Positions 18,877 to 26,201 of a DNA stretch of 64,000 nucleotides are shown here, piece by piece; position 1 is the stretch's first letter; each line of letters opens with the position of its first letter. The stretch covers positions 2,523,501-2,587,500 of the forward strand of contig NZ_CP109444.1 in the NCBI RefSeq assembly GCF_036227225.1. Direction: 5' to 3'. Origin of the DNA: Streptomyces sp. NBC_01478. GTDB lineage: Bacteria; Actinomycetota; Actinomycetes; Streptomycetales; Streptomycetaceae. The notes beneath the pieces were generated by a model. The model worked only from the letters and a program-made list of their open reading frames with translations, was not told the origin of the DNA and searched no databases. Both the position numbers and the translations under genes were made by a program.

Positions 18877-18948
18877 TGGGCGATACTGGGTTCGAACCAG
18901 TGACCTCTTCGGTGTGAACGAAGCGCTCTCCCACTGAGCTAATCGCCC
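18877..18948 (-). tRNA. tRNA-Val(CAC), copy 1
   Basis: Read on the minus strand: acceptor GGGCGAT pairs with ATCGCCC, discriminator A, D-arm AGCTCAGTGGGAGAGC, anticodon arm CTTCG-TTCACAC-CGAAG with anticodon CAC (reads GUG), T-arm ACTGG-TTCGAAC-CCAGT. 72 nt, no encoded CCA. Identical to the copy at 33132. Confidence 0.97.
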
Positions 18949-18987
18949 GGGAACGGACTGAACAATACAGGCCCCCGCCGGTTTCCT

Positions 18988-19434
18988 TCAAACCGCTTCC
19001 AGGAGTGCGAGGAGCCCGCGCCGTCCGGCCCGCATCATCAGCGCGTGGTTGAGGCGGAACACCGGCCGCCCGGGTACGGCGAACCGCCTGAGCAGCGGCC
19101 GGTTCACGTCGACCTCCTGGTCGTAGCGGGCGAGCGTGCCGGAGCCGTCGGCCGTGAGCGTCCAGCGTGCCCAGCCCTCCAGGGCGCCGGTCATCGCGAT
19201 CTCCAGCACTCCGCCGACCGGGTCGCGCCGCACTTCGCGCGCGGTGAAGGTCAGGGTGTACGGCAGGCTCGCGCGGATGCTGATGACGCCGGTGGTGTCG
19301 TCGATCCGCTTCACCTCGCGCACCTGCGGCCACCAGCGCGGGTACTCCTCGGCCCGCTCCAGGGCCGGATACACGACGGCGGGCGGCGCGGGCAGGGACC
19401 ATCGGGCGTGAAAGCGGTAATGGGTCCATTCCAT
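18988..19434 (-). CDS. SRPBCC / polyketide-cyclase-like protein
   Basis: 148 residues with the START/Bet v1 helix-grip pattern: an N-terminal strand with FHARWSLPAPPAVVYPAL, RAEEYPRWWPQV, alternating strands, and a C-terminal amphipathic helix (HALMMRAGRRGLLALLE). Such proteins bind small hydrophobic ligands. ATG at 19434. Divergent from the large membrane protein across about 100 bases containing TGAGTAC repeats. Substrate unknown. Confidence 0.85.
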   Translation of the reverse strand: MEWTHYRFHARWSLPAPPAVVYPALERAEEYPRWWPQVREVKRIDDTTGVISIRASLPYTLTFTAREVRRDPVGGVLEIAMTGALEGWARWTLTADGSGTLARYDQEVDVNRPLLRRFAVPGRPVFRLNHALMMRAGRRGLLALLEAV

Positions 19435-19474
19435 GGCGGAAGTCTGCCCGCTCGGCGGCCCGTCTCCGGACAAC

Positions 19475-19501
19475 TGAGTACGTTGTGAGTACGTACGCTC
19501 A
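19475..19501. promoter_or_regulatory. TGAGTAC repeat operator candidate
   Basis: Two direct copies of TGAGTACG (19475-19482 and 19486-19493) with an 11-bp period lie in the divergent promoter region. The second begins the partial palindrome TGAGTACGTACGCTCA. The left half equals the half-site TGAGTAC described for the MacR response regulator; the right half is degenerate. Assignment to a MacR-like regulator is inference. Confidence 0.45.
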
Positions 19502-19536
19502 TGTCGTACGGCGGACCGGCGCCCAGACTCCGGAAC

Positions 19537-21915
19537 ATGACGAACATCCCGCCCCCGGCCGTGGAGTTGCGGCTCCTGGACGCCGAGCTGCTCCAACTGG
19601 ACGCCCGCCGCACGCAGTTGCTGCACCGGCGGGCCTGGCTGCTGACCGTGCTCCAGCCGACCCGGTCCGCGCCCCTGACGCCGCTGTCGGCCGCACCGCC
19701 CCGCCGCGAGACCACCGCGCCCGGCGTGCAGAACCTGCTGCTCCTGCTCGGCGGCATCCTGCTCACTCTGGCCGCGACGGCGTTCACGCTGGTCAGTTGG
19801 GGCAGCATGGGGATCGCGGGCCGGGCGCTGATCCTCGGCGCGGTGACCCTGGCGGCGCTCGGCGCGCCGGTGGCGCTGCTGCGGCGGGGCCTGCGTTCCA
19901 CGGCCGAGTCGCTCGCGGGCCTCGGTCTCGTCCTGACGGTGCTGGACACCTACGCGCTGCACGAGGTCACGTTCGCAGACGCGGACGGCGTGATGTTCGC
20001 GGCGGCAGCGACGACAGTACTGGCCGCGCTGTGGGCGGCGTACGGCATCGGAACGGCGGCGCTCCCGGGCCCGGCGGCTGCCACGCCCGCCTCGCCGTCC
20101 CTCCGCCTCCCCCTCCCCGCCGCGCTCGTACTCGCTCAACTCCCCTTGATTCTCTGGGTGATCGCGGCTGGTGGGGGCCTGCACACGATCACGGCGGCGG
20201 TGCTGGTGACCGCCGTGATCGACATGCTGGTCGCGCTCCGGGTCTCCCTACAGGCCGTTCGTTTCATCGCCGTCGGCGGCGCGTTCGGCATGGGCGGCTG
20301 GGGCGTGCTGGCGGCCGGGCTGATCTCCTCGTCGGCGGCCGGTCCTGGCGCGGCCGCCAAGGCGACGGCGCTCCTCGTTCTCGCCGCCGCGGGCGCGTTC
20401 GGCGCCGCGTGGCTCGTCCCCGGTCCGGGACTGCGGACGGTCATGGCCACGACGGGCGGCCTCCTTGTGGTCGCCGCGCTCGGTGGCGTGCTGCGCGTAC
20501 CACTGCCCTACGACTGGGCGGTTCTGGGCTATCTGGCGTGCGGGATCGGCCTGTTGGCGCTCGTCCGGGGCCCGCTCCCCGAGCCGGTGCGGCACGGTCT
20601 CGGCCGGGCCTCCGCCGCCGTACAGGCGATCGCGCTGCTGTGGACCCTGCCGGTCGTCGCCACCACCCTGGTCGGTCCGGTCGCGTGGACGTCCCGTATC
20701 TGGTCGGGCGCGCCGGACGACGCGCGTGCCGCGGCGACGGCGGAGATGGTGTGGCCGGCGCACGAGAGCACCGCGCCCCTGGTGCTCGTCGCGGTCGCGG
20801 CGGTGCTGGCGTTCGCGGTCCGCGGCCCCGCGTGGCGGCCACGGGCCCTGGCCGCCGCCCCGTCCCTGGTGTGGCTGACGGCGATGGTCGTCCCGGCCGC
20901 ACTGCAACTGCCGTACGGCATCGGCCTGTTGGTGGACGGTCTCGTCATCGTGGCCCTGCTCTCGCTCACGCACCGCATCGCCACGGCCCTCGCCCTGTTC
21001 ACGTCGCTCAACCTCGCAGCCCTCTCGCTGGCCTCCGAACCGGCCACGCTCGCCGTACTCGCCTCGCTGGCCGCCCTGTTCGCGGGTGCGGCCTGGCGCG
21101 GGCGCCTCGCGCCGGTCTCGGCCGGCTTCTCGCTGGGCTATGCCACGGCGCTCGCCTGCGCGGTGGGCGCGGCCCTCGACTGGCAGCCGCAGCACACCGC
21201 GTTGCTGGTGCTCGCCGTGCCGGTGGCGGCCGCGCTGCTCGCCGCGCGCCTCACGGATCCGATCACGACGGTGGTGGTCGAGCTCTCGGGTGCCGTCGCG
21301 GGCGTGCTGGCGATCGGTCTCGCCGGGGCCGAACTCCCTGTCCTCGCGCTGGTGTTGGCCCTGTGCGGAGTGATCGCGGCGGGCACGGCGGTACGCCCCG
21401 ACCGCAGGAACGTCGGCCATGCGGCGGCCGTCCTGTTCGTCCTCGCGACGTGGGTACGGCTGTCCGCGTGGGACGTCGGCAGCCCCGAGGCGTACACCCT
21501 GCCGGTGACCGTCCCGGCGCTGCTGGTGGGCGCGTTGCGCAGGCGCCGCGAGCCGAGCGTCTCGTCCTGGCCGGCCTACGGCCCCGGGCTCGCCGCCACG
21601 CTCGCCCCGAGCCTCCTCACCGCGTGGGCCGACCCGCACTGGACGCGCCCCCTGCTGCTGGGCCTGGCCGCGCTGGCCGTCACCCTGATCGGCGCACGGC
21701 ACCGCCTTCAGGCACCGCTGGTCCTCGGCGGCGGCACCCTCGTCCTGGACGCGCTGCACGAACTCGCCCCCTATCTCGTCCAGGTCGTCGGCGCGCTCCC
21801 CCGCTGGGCGCCGCCCGCCCTCGCCGGACTCCTGCTGCTCGCGCTCGGCGCGACGTACGAGCAGCGGATCCGGGACGCCCGACGGGTGCGGGAGGTCCTG
21901 GGGAAGATGAACTAG
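19537..21915 (+). CDS. Large polytopic membrane protein of unknown function
   Basis: 792 residues. A short N-terminal helix (ELRLLDAELLQLDARR, QLLHRRAWLL) precedes a hydrophobic body of many (well over a dozen) Ala/Leu/Val-rich membrane segments; the C-terminus is a short basic tail. No transporter signature recognised. ATG at 19537 chosen; an in-frame ATG at 19501 would add 12 poor residues. The stop TAG (21913-21915) is built from the TA target and the first base of the IS630 element. Without the element the next base is also G, so the protein is unchanged. Confidence 0.8.
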   Translation: MTNIPPPAVELRLLDAELLQLDARRTQLLHRRAWLLTVLQPTRSAPLTPLSAAPPRRETTAPGVQNLLLLLGGILLTLAATAFTLVSWGSMGIAGRALILGAVTLAALGAPVALLRRGLRSTAESLAGLGLVLTVLDTYALHEVTFADADGVMFAAAATTVLAALWAAYGIGTAALPGPAAATPASPSLRLPLPAALVLAQLPLILWVIAAGGGLHTITAAVLVTAVIDMLVALRVSLQAVRFIAVGGAFGMGGWGVLAAGLISSSAAGPGAAAKATALLVLAAAGAFGAAWLVPGPGLRTVMATTGGLLVVAALGGVLRVPLPYDWAVLGYLACGIGLLALVRGPLPEPVRHGLGRASAAVQAIALLWTLPVVATTLVGPVAWTSRIWSGAPDDARAAATAEMVWPAHESTAPLVLVAVAAVLAFAVRGPAWRPRALAAAPSLVWLTAMVVPAALQLPYGIGLLVDGLVIVALLSLTHRIATALALFTSLNLAALSLASEPATLAVLASLAALFAGAAWRGRLAPVSAGFSLGYATALACAVGAALDWQPQHTALLVLAVPVAAALLAARLTDPITTVVVELSGAVAGVLAIGLAGAELPVLALVLALCGVIAAGTAVRPDRRNVGHAAAVLFVLATWVRLSAWDVGSPEAYTLPVTVPALLVGALRRRREPSVSSWPAYGPGLAATLAPSLLTAWADPHWTRPLLLGLAALAVTLIGARHRLQAPLVLGGGTLVLDALHELAPYLVQVVGALPRWAPPALAGLLLLALGATYEQRIRDARRVREVLGKMN

Positions 21916-22997
21916 TGAGCTGGTCCGGAGACCCTGTCGCAGTAGTGGCAGATCCGGTCGATGATCTGGTCGGCGGTCTTGGTCCACTTGAAGGGCCTGG
22001 CGGCCTCGTTCCAGACCTTGATCCATTCGTCGAGTGCGGTCCTGAGATCGTCGAGTGAGCAGAAGACACCGCGTTCCGGACAGCGTCGCTGCAGTTCGGC
22101 GAACCACCGCTCGACCTGGTTGATCCACGATGAGTAGGTCGGGGTGAAGTGCAGGGTGAATCGGGGGTGTGCGAGCAGCCACTTGTGAACCACCGGAGCC
22201 TTGTGGGCGGAGAGGTTGTCGCAGATGACGTGGACCGCCAGGCCGGGTTCGGTCTGGCGGTCGATGTCGGTCAGGAAGTCGCGGAAGTCCACGGCCCGGT
22301 GGTGTGCGGACAGCCGGCTGATCACCTTTCCGGTTGCCGTGTTCAGCGCGGCGAACAGGTCGATGGTGCCGTGCCGCACGTAGTCGAAGCTGCGACGCTC
22401 AGGCACTCCGGGCAGCATCGGCAGCACCGGCGCGGTCCGCTCCAGTGCCTGGATCTGTGGTTTCTCGTCCATCGAGAAGACCACCGCATGGGCCGGCGGT
22501 GCCAGATACAGGCCCACCACGTCCCGGATCTTGTCGATCAGCAGCGGATCAGGAGAGATCTTGAAGTCCTCGGTCCGCCAGGGCTGAAGGCCGAACGCGC
22601 GCCAGATGCGGTGCACGCCGGTGGGGGAAATCCCCACCTGACGGGCCAACCCCCGCTTCGACCAGTGCGTACCGCCTGCGGGGACGTCCTCAAGGGTGCG
22701 CACGACCACCTCTTCCACCTGGGCATCGGTGATGGTGCGCGGCACGCCTGGACGGGCATCGTCGGACAGGCCGTCGAGCCGGTCGCGCAGGAACCGGGTC
22801 CGCCAACGGCGCACCGTCGCCCGATCGGTGTCCAACCGTGCGGCCACGGCTGTGTTGCTGAAGCCGTCTGCACAGGCCAAGACGATCCGTGCGCGCTTCG
22901 CCAGACCCTGCGCGGTCGTCCGGCGCCTGGCCCACCCCAGTAACGTCAGCCGCTCGGTCTCCGACAAGACCAGGGGCTCCAGCCTGCTGTCACCCAT
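21912..22997 (-). CDS. IS630-family transposase
   Basis: 361 residues. The N-terminal helix-turn-helix region has NTAVAARLDTDRATVRRWR and a second winged part with ISPTGVHRIWRAFGL. The DDE catalytic domain shows Asp in VVFSMDEKPQ, Asp in VICDNLSAHK and Glu in WINQVERWFAEL, the IS630/Tc1-mariner spacing. One intact ORF, so possibly active. The last codon CAC ends exactly at the element's edge, and the stop TAG comes from the duplicated TA plus one flanking base, so the gene depends on the target for its stop. Confidence 0.95.
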   Translation of the reverse strand: MGDSRLEPLVLSETERLTLLGWARRRTTAQGLAKRARIVLACADGFSNTAVAARLDTDRATVRRWRTRFLRDRLDGLSDDARPGVPRTITDAQVEEVVVRTLEDVPAGGTHWSKRGLARQVGISPTGVHRIWRAFGLQPWRTEDFKISPDPLLIDKIRDVVGLYLAPPAHAVVFSMDEKPQIQALERTAPVLPMLPGVPERRSFDYVRHGTIDLFAALNTATGKVISRLSAHHRAVDFRDFLTDIDRQTEPGLAVHVICDNLSAHKAPVVHKWLLAHPRFTLHFTPTYSSWINQVERWFAELQRRCPERGVFCSLDDLRTALDEWIKVWNEAARPFKWTKTADQIIDRICHYCDRVSGPAH

Positions 22998-23099
22998 TTC
23001 TCCAGCACACCGCGGACCGCAGCCCCCGTCACCACCGAACCCATGATCTGAAACAGAACACGACCCACGTGGCGAAACCAGAACTCACGACCAGCTCAC
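21915..23099 (-). mobile_element. IS630-type insertion sequence
   Basis: 1185 bp element. Perfect 11-bp terminal inverted repeats GTGAGCTGGTC (21915-21925) and GACCAGCTCAC (23089-23099) are flanked by TA on both sides (21913-21914 and 23100-23101), the target duplication expected of IS630/Tc1-mariner elements. It lies within the stop codon of the upstream membrane protein gene. An intact transposase and perfect ends suggest recent arrival. Confidence 0.92.
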
Positions 23100-23139
23100 T
23101 AGCCCTCCACCAACAGACCGTCTCAACTCGTTGCCGTGG

Positions 23140-24645
23140 TCAGCGGGTCTCGAGGCGGTCGGCGCTCGTGGGGAGGTGCAGGAGGAAGTGGGCTCCCTGG
23201 GGGCTCGGGGCGAGGGTGAGTGTGCCCTGGTGTGTGGTGGCGATGCGTTCGGCGATGGCGAGCCCCAGCCCCGCGCCCCCGTCGTCGCGGGTGCGGGCGT
23301 CGTCGAGGCGGCTGAAGCGTTCGAAGATCCTCTGGTGGTGCTCCGGGGGTATTCCCGGACCGTCGTCGAGGACCTCAAGGACGGCCTGCCGGCCTTCGGC
23401 GTCGCACGTGAGACGGACCGTGACGGTGCTTGCGGCATGGCGTTCGGCGTTGTCGAGGAGGTTGCCGAGGATGCGGGCCAGGAGTGCGTGGTGGCCGTCG
23501 ACGGGGAGCGGTTCGGGGGGAGTGTGGACGGTCAGGGTGAGGTGGGGTGGGGGCGTCCGCCGGCTGGTCTCGTCGCGGACGAGGTCGGTGAGGTCAAGGG
23601 GAGGGCTGAGGGGCGGGTCGGCGTGTCCGGCGTCGAGCCGGGCGAGAAGGAGCAGGTCCGTGGTGAGGCCTTGCAGGCGCAGGGTGTCGTCGTGGGCGGC
23701 GTGGACGACGCGGGGCCAGTCGGCGGTGCCGGGGTGGTTCAGGGCGAGTTCGAGTTCCGTGCGGAGGCAGGCCAGTGGGGTGCGCAGTTCGTGGGAGGCG
23801 TCCGCGGTGAACTGACGCTGCTGTTCGACAGCCGCTTGCAGGCGGTCGAGGGTCGTGTTCATGGTGTCGGCGAGCCGGGTGATCTCGCGCCCCGCGCGGG
23901 GTACGGCGATGCGCCGGTCGAGGTGGTGGGCGCTGAGTTCCGCGAAGTCGGCCCGGATGGCTTCCACGGGACGCAGGACCCGCCCGGCCACCAGCCAGGT
24001 GCTGCCCGCGACGACGAGCGTGAACCCGAGGGTACCTGCGGCCAACTGCCAGACGATGGTGTTGAGATGGGCCTGTTCGGGGCGTAGCGAGTGGGTGTAG
24101 ACGACGTAGAGATCGGGGGGCGGGTCAGTCGTTCCCAGCGGCAGGACCTGTAGCAGGCGGCGGAGGGGATCCGAACCATGGGCGGGGTTGTTCAAGGGCA
24201 GCAGCGAGAGGCTTCCTTCGCTGACGAGATTGCGCTTGGTCTGGGACCAAGCCCGTATGGGATCGGCCTTGATGGTGGTGAGGCAGAACGTGTCGCGGTG
24301 GGGTGCGGAGACCTCTGCGGTGAGCGTCGACCGGGTGCAGGGCAGCAGTCGCTCAGCGCGAGCTAGGTCGATGCCGAAGGAAGAGTGGTAAATGGCGCCT
24401 TGGGACGAGACCCAGATCGCTATGCCTATGCCTGGAACGTACCCATAGGGCGCGCTTTCGTCGAAGACGGACTGGCTCGGGATGCGTTGCCGGGTGGAGG
24501 CAAGCAACGATGCGCGTGCCTGGACAGCGACGGCAAAGGCGATGGCTGCGAGGAGGACGAGGATGCCGATGGCGACCAGGAGAGTCAGTCGGTTGCGGAG
24601 GGTCGCGGGCCACGGGAGGCGCAGAACGGGCCGGCGCCGGTTCAC
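23140..24645 (-). CDS. Sensor histidine kinase
   Basis: 501 residues. Membrane segment about 20-42, extracytoplasmic sensor about 43-195, second segment about 198-220, HAMP to about 275, then HisKA with the phospho-acceptor His285 in ASHELRTPL and a HATPase domain (NLLDNAERHA, DDGPGIP, GGAGLGLAI). The sensor has two cysteines (LPCTRST, DTFCLTT) that could form a disulphide. GTG start at 24645 overlaps the response-regulator stop (GTGA). Partner of the OmpR-type regulator just upstream. Signal unknown; the adjacent secreted peptidoglycan-binding protein hints at the cell wall. Confidence 0.95.
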   Translation of the reverse strand: MNRRRPVLRLPWPATLRNRLTLLVAIGILVLLAAIAFAVAVQARASLLASTRQRIPSQSVFDESAPYGYVPGIGIAIWVSSQGAIYHSSFGIDLARAERLLPCTRSTLTAEVSAPHRDTFCLTTIKADPIRAWSQTKRNLVSEGSLSLLPLNNPAHGSDPLRRLLQVLPLGTTDPPPDLYVVYTHSLRPEQAHLNTIVWQLAAGTLGFTLVVAGSTWLVAGRVLRPVEAIRADFAELSAHHLDRRIAVPRAGREITRLADTMNTTLDRLQAAVEQQRQFTADASHELRTPLACLRTELELALNHPGTADWPRVVHAAHDDTLRLQGLTTDLLLLARLDAGHADPPLSPPLDLTDLVRDETSRRTPPPHLTLTVHTPPEPLPVDGHHALLARILGNLLDNAERHAASTVTVRLTCDAEGRQAVLEVLDDGPGIPPEHHQRIFERFSRLDDARTRDDGGAGLGLAIAERIATTHQGTLTLAPSPQGAHFLLHLPTSADRLETR

Positions 24646-25334
24646 GGTCCCGGCCGTTTGCTCTCGGCGGCATCGAGGCGGTATCCGGCGCCTCGAACGG
24701 TACGGATGGTCTGCCGGCCGAACGGTGCGTCGATCTTGCGGCGTAGGGCGCTGACGTAGACCTCGACGAGGTTCACGTCACCGTCGAAGCGGTCGTCCCA
24801 GACGTGCTCCAGGATCTCGCCCTTGGAGACGGTCTGGCCGCTGCGCCGGGCCAGGTACTCGAGTACGGCGAACTCACGGGCCGTCAACGCCACGGGCGCC
24901 GCCCCGCGACGGCAGCGGCGGGAGGCAGGGTCGACTTCGAGGTCGCCGACGTGCAGGACGGCCGGCCGCTCGGGGCGGCCTCTGCGGATCAGGGCCCGCA
25001 ATCGTGCGGCCAGCGCGACGAACGAGAACGGCTTGACGACGTAGTCGTCAGCGCCGGTGTCCAGTCCCTCCGCCTGGTCGTACTCGCCGTCCTTGGCCGT
25101 CAGCATCAGCACCGGCACCCACCGCCCCGCCTCCCGAAGCCTCGCGCACACCCGGTAGCCGTTCACGTACGGCAGCATCACGTCGAGCACCACCGCGTCA
25201 TAGGGGTTCTCCAGCGCCAGTTCCAACCCGCGGCGCCCGTCGTGCCCGACATCGACCGCGTACCCCTCGCCGACCAGGCCCCGGCGCAGCAGTTCCGCCA
25301 TCCGCCGGTCGTCCTCCACCACCAGTATCCGCAT
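24642..25334 (-). CDS. OmpR/PhoB-family response regulator
   Basis: 230 residues. Receiver domain with acidic pair EDD (8-9), phospho-acceptor Asp51 in VVLDVMLP, Thr/Lys switch residues (Lys101 in VVKPFSF). C-terminal winged helix with LTAREFAVLEYLARR and VNLVEVYVSALRRKID. ATG at 25334; a GTG one codon upstream is equally possible. Overlaps the kinase gene by four bases. Divergent from the secreted protein gene, with direct repeats in between that look like its binding site. Confidence 0.95.
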   Translation of the reverse strand: MRILVVEDDRRMAELLRRGLVGEGYAVDVGHDGRRGLELALENPYDAVVLDVMLPYVNGYRVCARLREAGRWVPVLMLTAKDGEYDQAEGLDTGADDYVVKPFSFVALAARLRALIRRGRPERPAVLHVGDLEVDPASRRCRRGAAPVALTAREFAVLEYLARRSGQTVSKGEILEHVWDDRFDGDVNLVEVYVSALRRKIDAPFGRQTIRTVRGAGYRLDAAESKRPGP

Positions 25335-25367
25335 CACCCCAGCATCGCCGCCGAAGGCTGAGGGGGA

Positions 25368-25404
25368 CCTGAAAGCCCCTCAGGAACCTTCAGGTTCCCT
25401 TCAG
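25368..25404. promoter_or_regulatory. Candidate response-regulator binding site
   Basis: In the 200-base divergent gap, CCCTCAGGAA, CCTTCAGGTTC and CCTTCAG recur at an 11-bp period (about 25377-25404), the arrangement used by OmpR-family dimers. The middle also forms a perfect inverted repeat, GGAACCT-TC-AGGTTCC (25383-25398). Likely autoregulation plus control of the secreted protein. Confidence 0.55.
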
Positions 25405-25533
25405 CGCCGCCCTGCCATGGTCCTGTCTCGCGGACCTCTGCCGGGGTCTGTTTCGACCGGGGGGAGATCCCGGCAGGGGCCCGTGGGTCGCAGAGAGGCC
25501 GGCGTCGTCCCGCAGAACCAGGAGAGGGAATCC

Positions 25534-26031
25534 ATGCGAACAACACGACGGGCAAGCCTGGCTTCGTTAGCGGCGGTGGCGGCACTCGCCGTCCCGGCGG
25601 GGCTGGTGGTGGGCAGCCCGGGAACGGCGTCGGCGCAGGCCGCGCCCAAGGCAGTTGCCGCCGAGGTCGCGTGCACCGGCTTCACCAACGTGAGTATCGG
25701 TGGCGACTGGAAACTCCATGTGCCGTCCGTGGGCACGGGAAACTTCAACTGCGTCGTGGTCCAGGACATGCACAACCTCTCCGTGCTGGTCGTGCAGGAG
25801 AGCCTGAACGCCTGCTACGGCCAGGGCATCGCGGAGGACTCGGACTTCGGGCCCGCCACCAAACAGGCGGTGCGGAACGCCCAGACGCAGATCAACAGGG
25901 AATGGGGCAACGTGCTGACGGTGGACGGCCGTTTCGGTCCCATCACCAGTTCCTACTTCGCCTTCCAGGCATACGACTACTCCAACGGCCAAAAGGGCAG
26001 GCACACGGGCTACTGCTACCTGCGGCCATGA
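25534..26031 (+). CDS. Secreted peptidoglycan-binding-like protein
   Basis: 165 residues with a Sec signal peptide (basic MRTTRR, hydrophobic core to about 30, cleavage near ASA-QAA). The mature part has two half-repeats typical of PG_binding_1 domains: a helix QESLNACYGQG then DSDFGPATKQAV, and later VDGRFGPITSSYFAFQ. Four cysteines in the mature part may form disulphides. ATG at 25534 follows AGGAGAGGG. No catalytic domain, so it is a stand-alone wall-binding protein. Placement beside the divergent two-component system suggests it is a target. Confidence 0.85.
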   Translation: MRTTRRASLASLAAVAALAVPAGLVVGSPGTASAQAAPKAVAAEVACTGFTNVSIGGDWKLHVPSVGTGNFNCVVVQDMHNLSVLVVQESLNACYGQGIAEDSDFGPATKQAVRNAQTQINREWGNVLTVDGRFGPITSSYFAFQAYDYSNGQKGRHTGYCYLRP

Positions 26032-26064
26032 CGTAGCCGGGCCGGGCCGGAGCCGCGCGCCCGC

Positions 26065-26093
26065 GCAGGCCCGCCGTCTGTCGACGGGCCTGC
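26065..26093 (+). terminator. Possible terminator after the secreted protein gene
   Basis: Inverted repeat GCAGGCCCG...CGGGCCTGC with an 11-base loop, 34 bases after the stop codon; no T-run. Nothing else recognised up to 26201. Confidence 0.45.
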
Positions 26094-26201
26094 TGTCGGC
26101 TCAACCACCGCTACGCATGTGCGCAGTGTCTGCCACGACGCCTCGACGGTCCCAACTCACGTCGCCGTAGCCACACTTCGGCAGCCCTGACGCGATCACC
26201 T

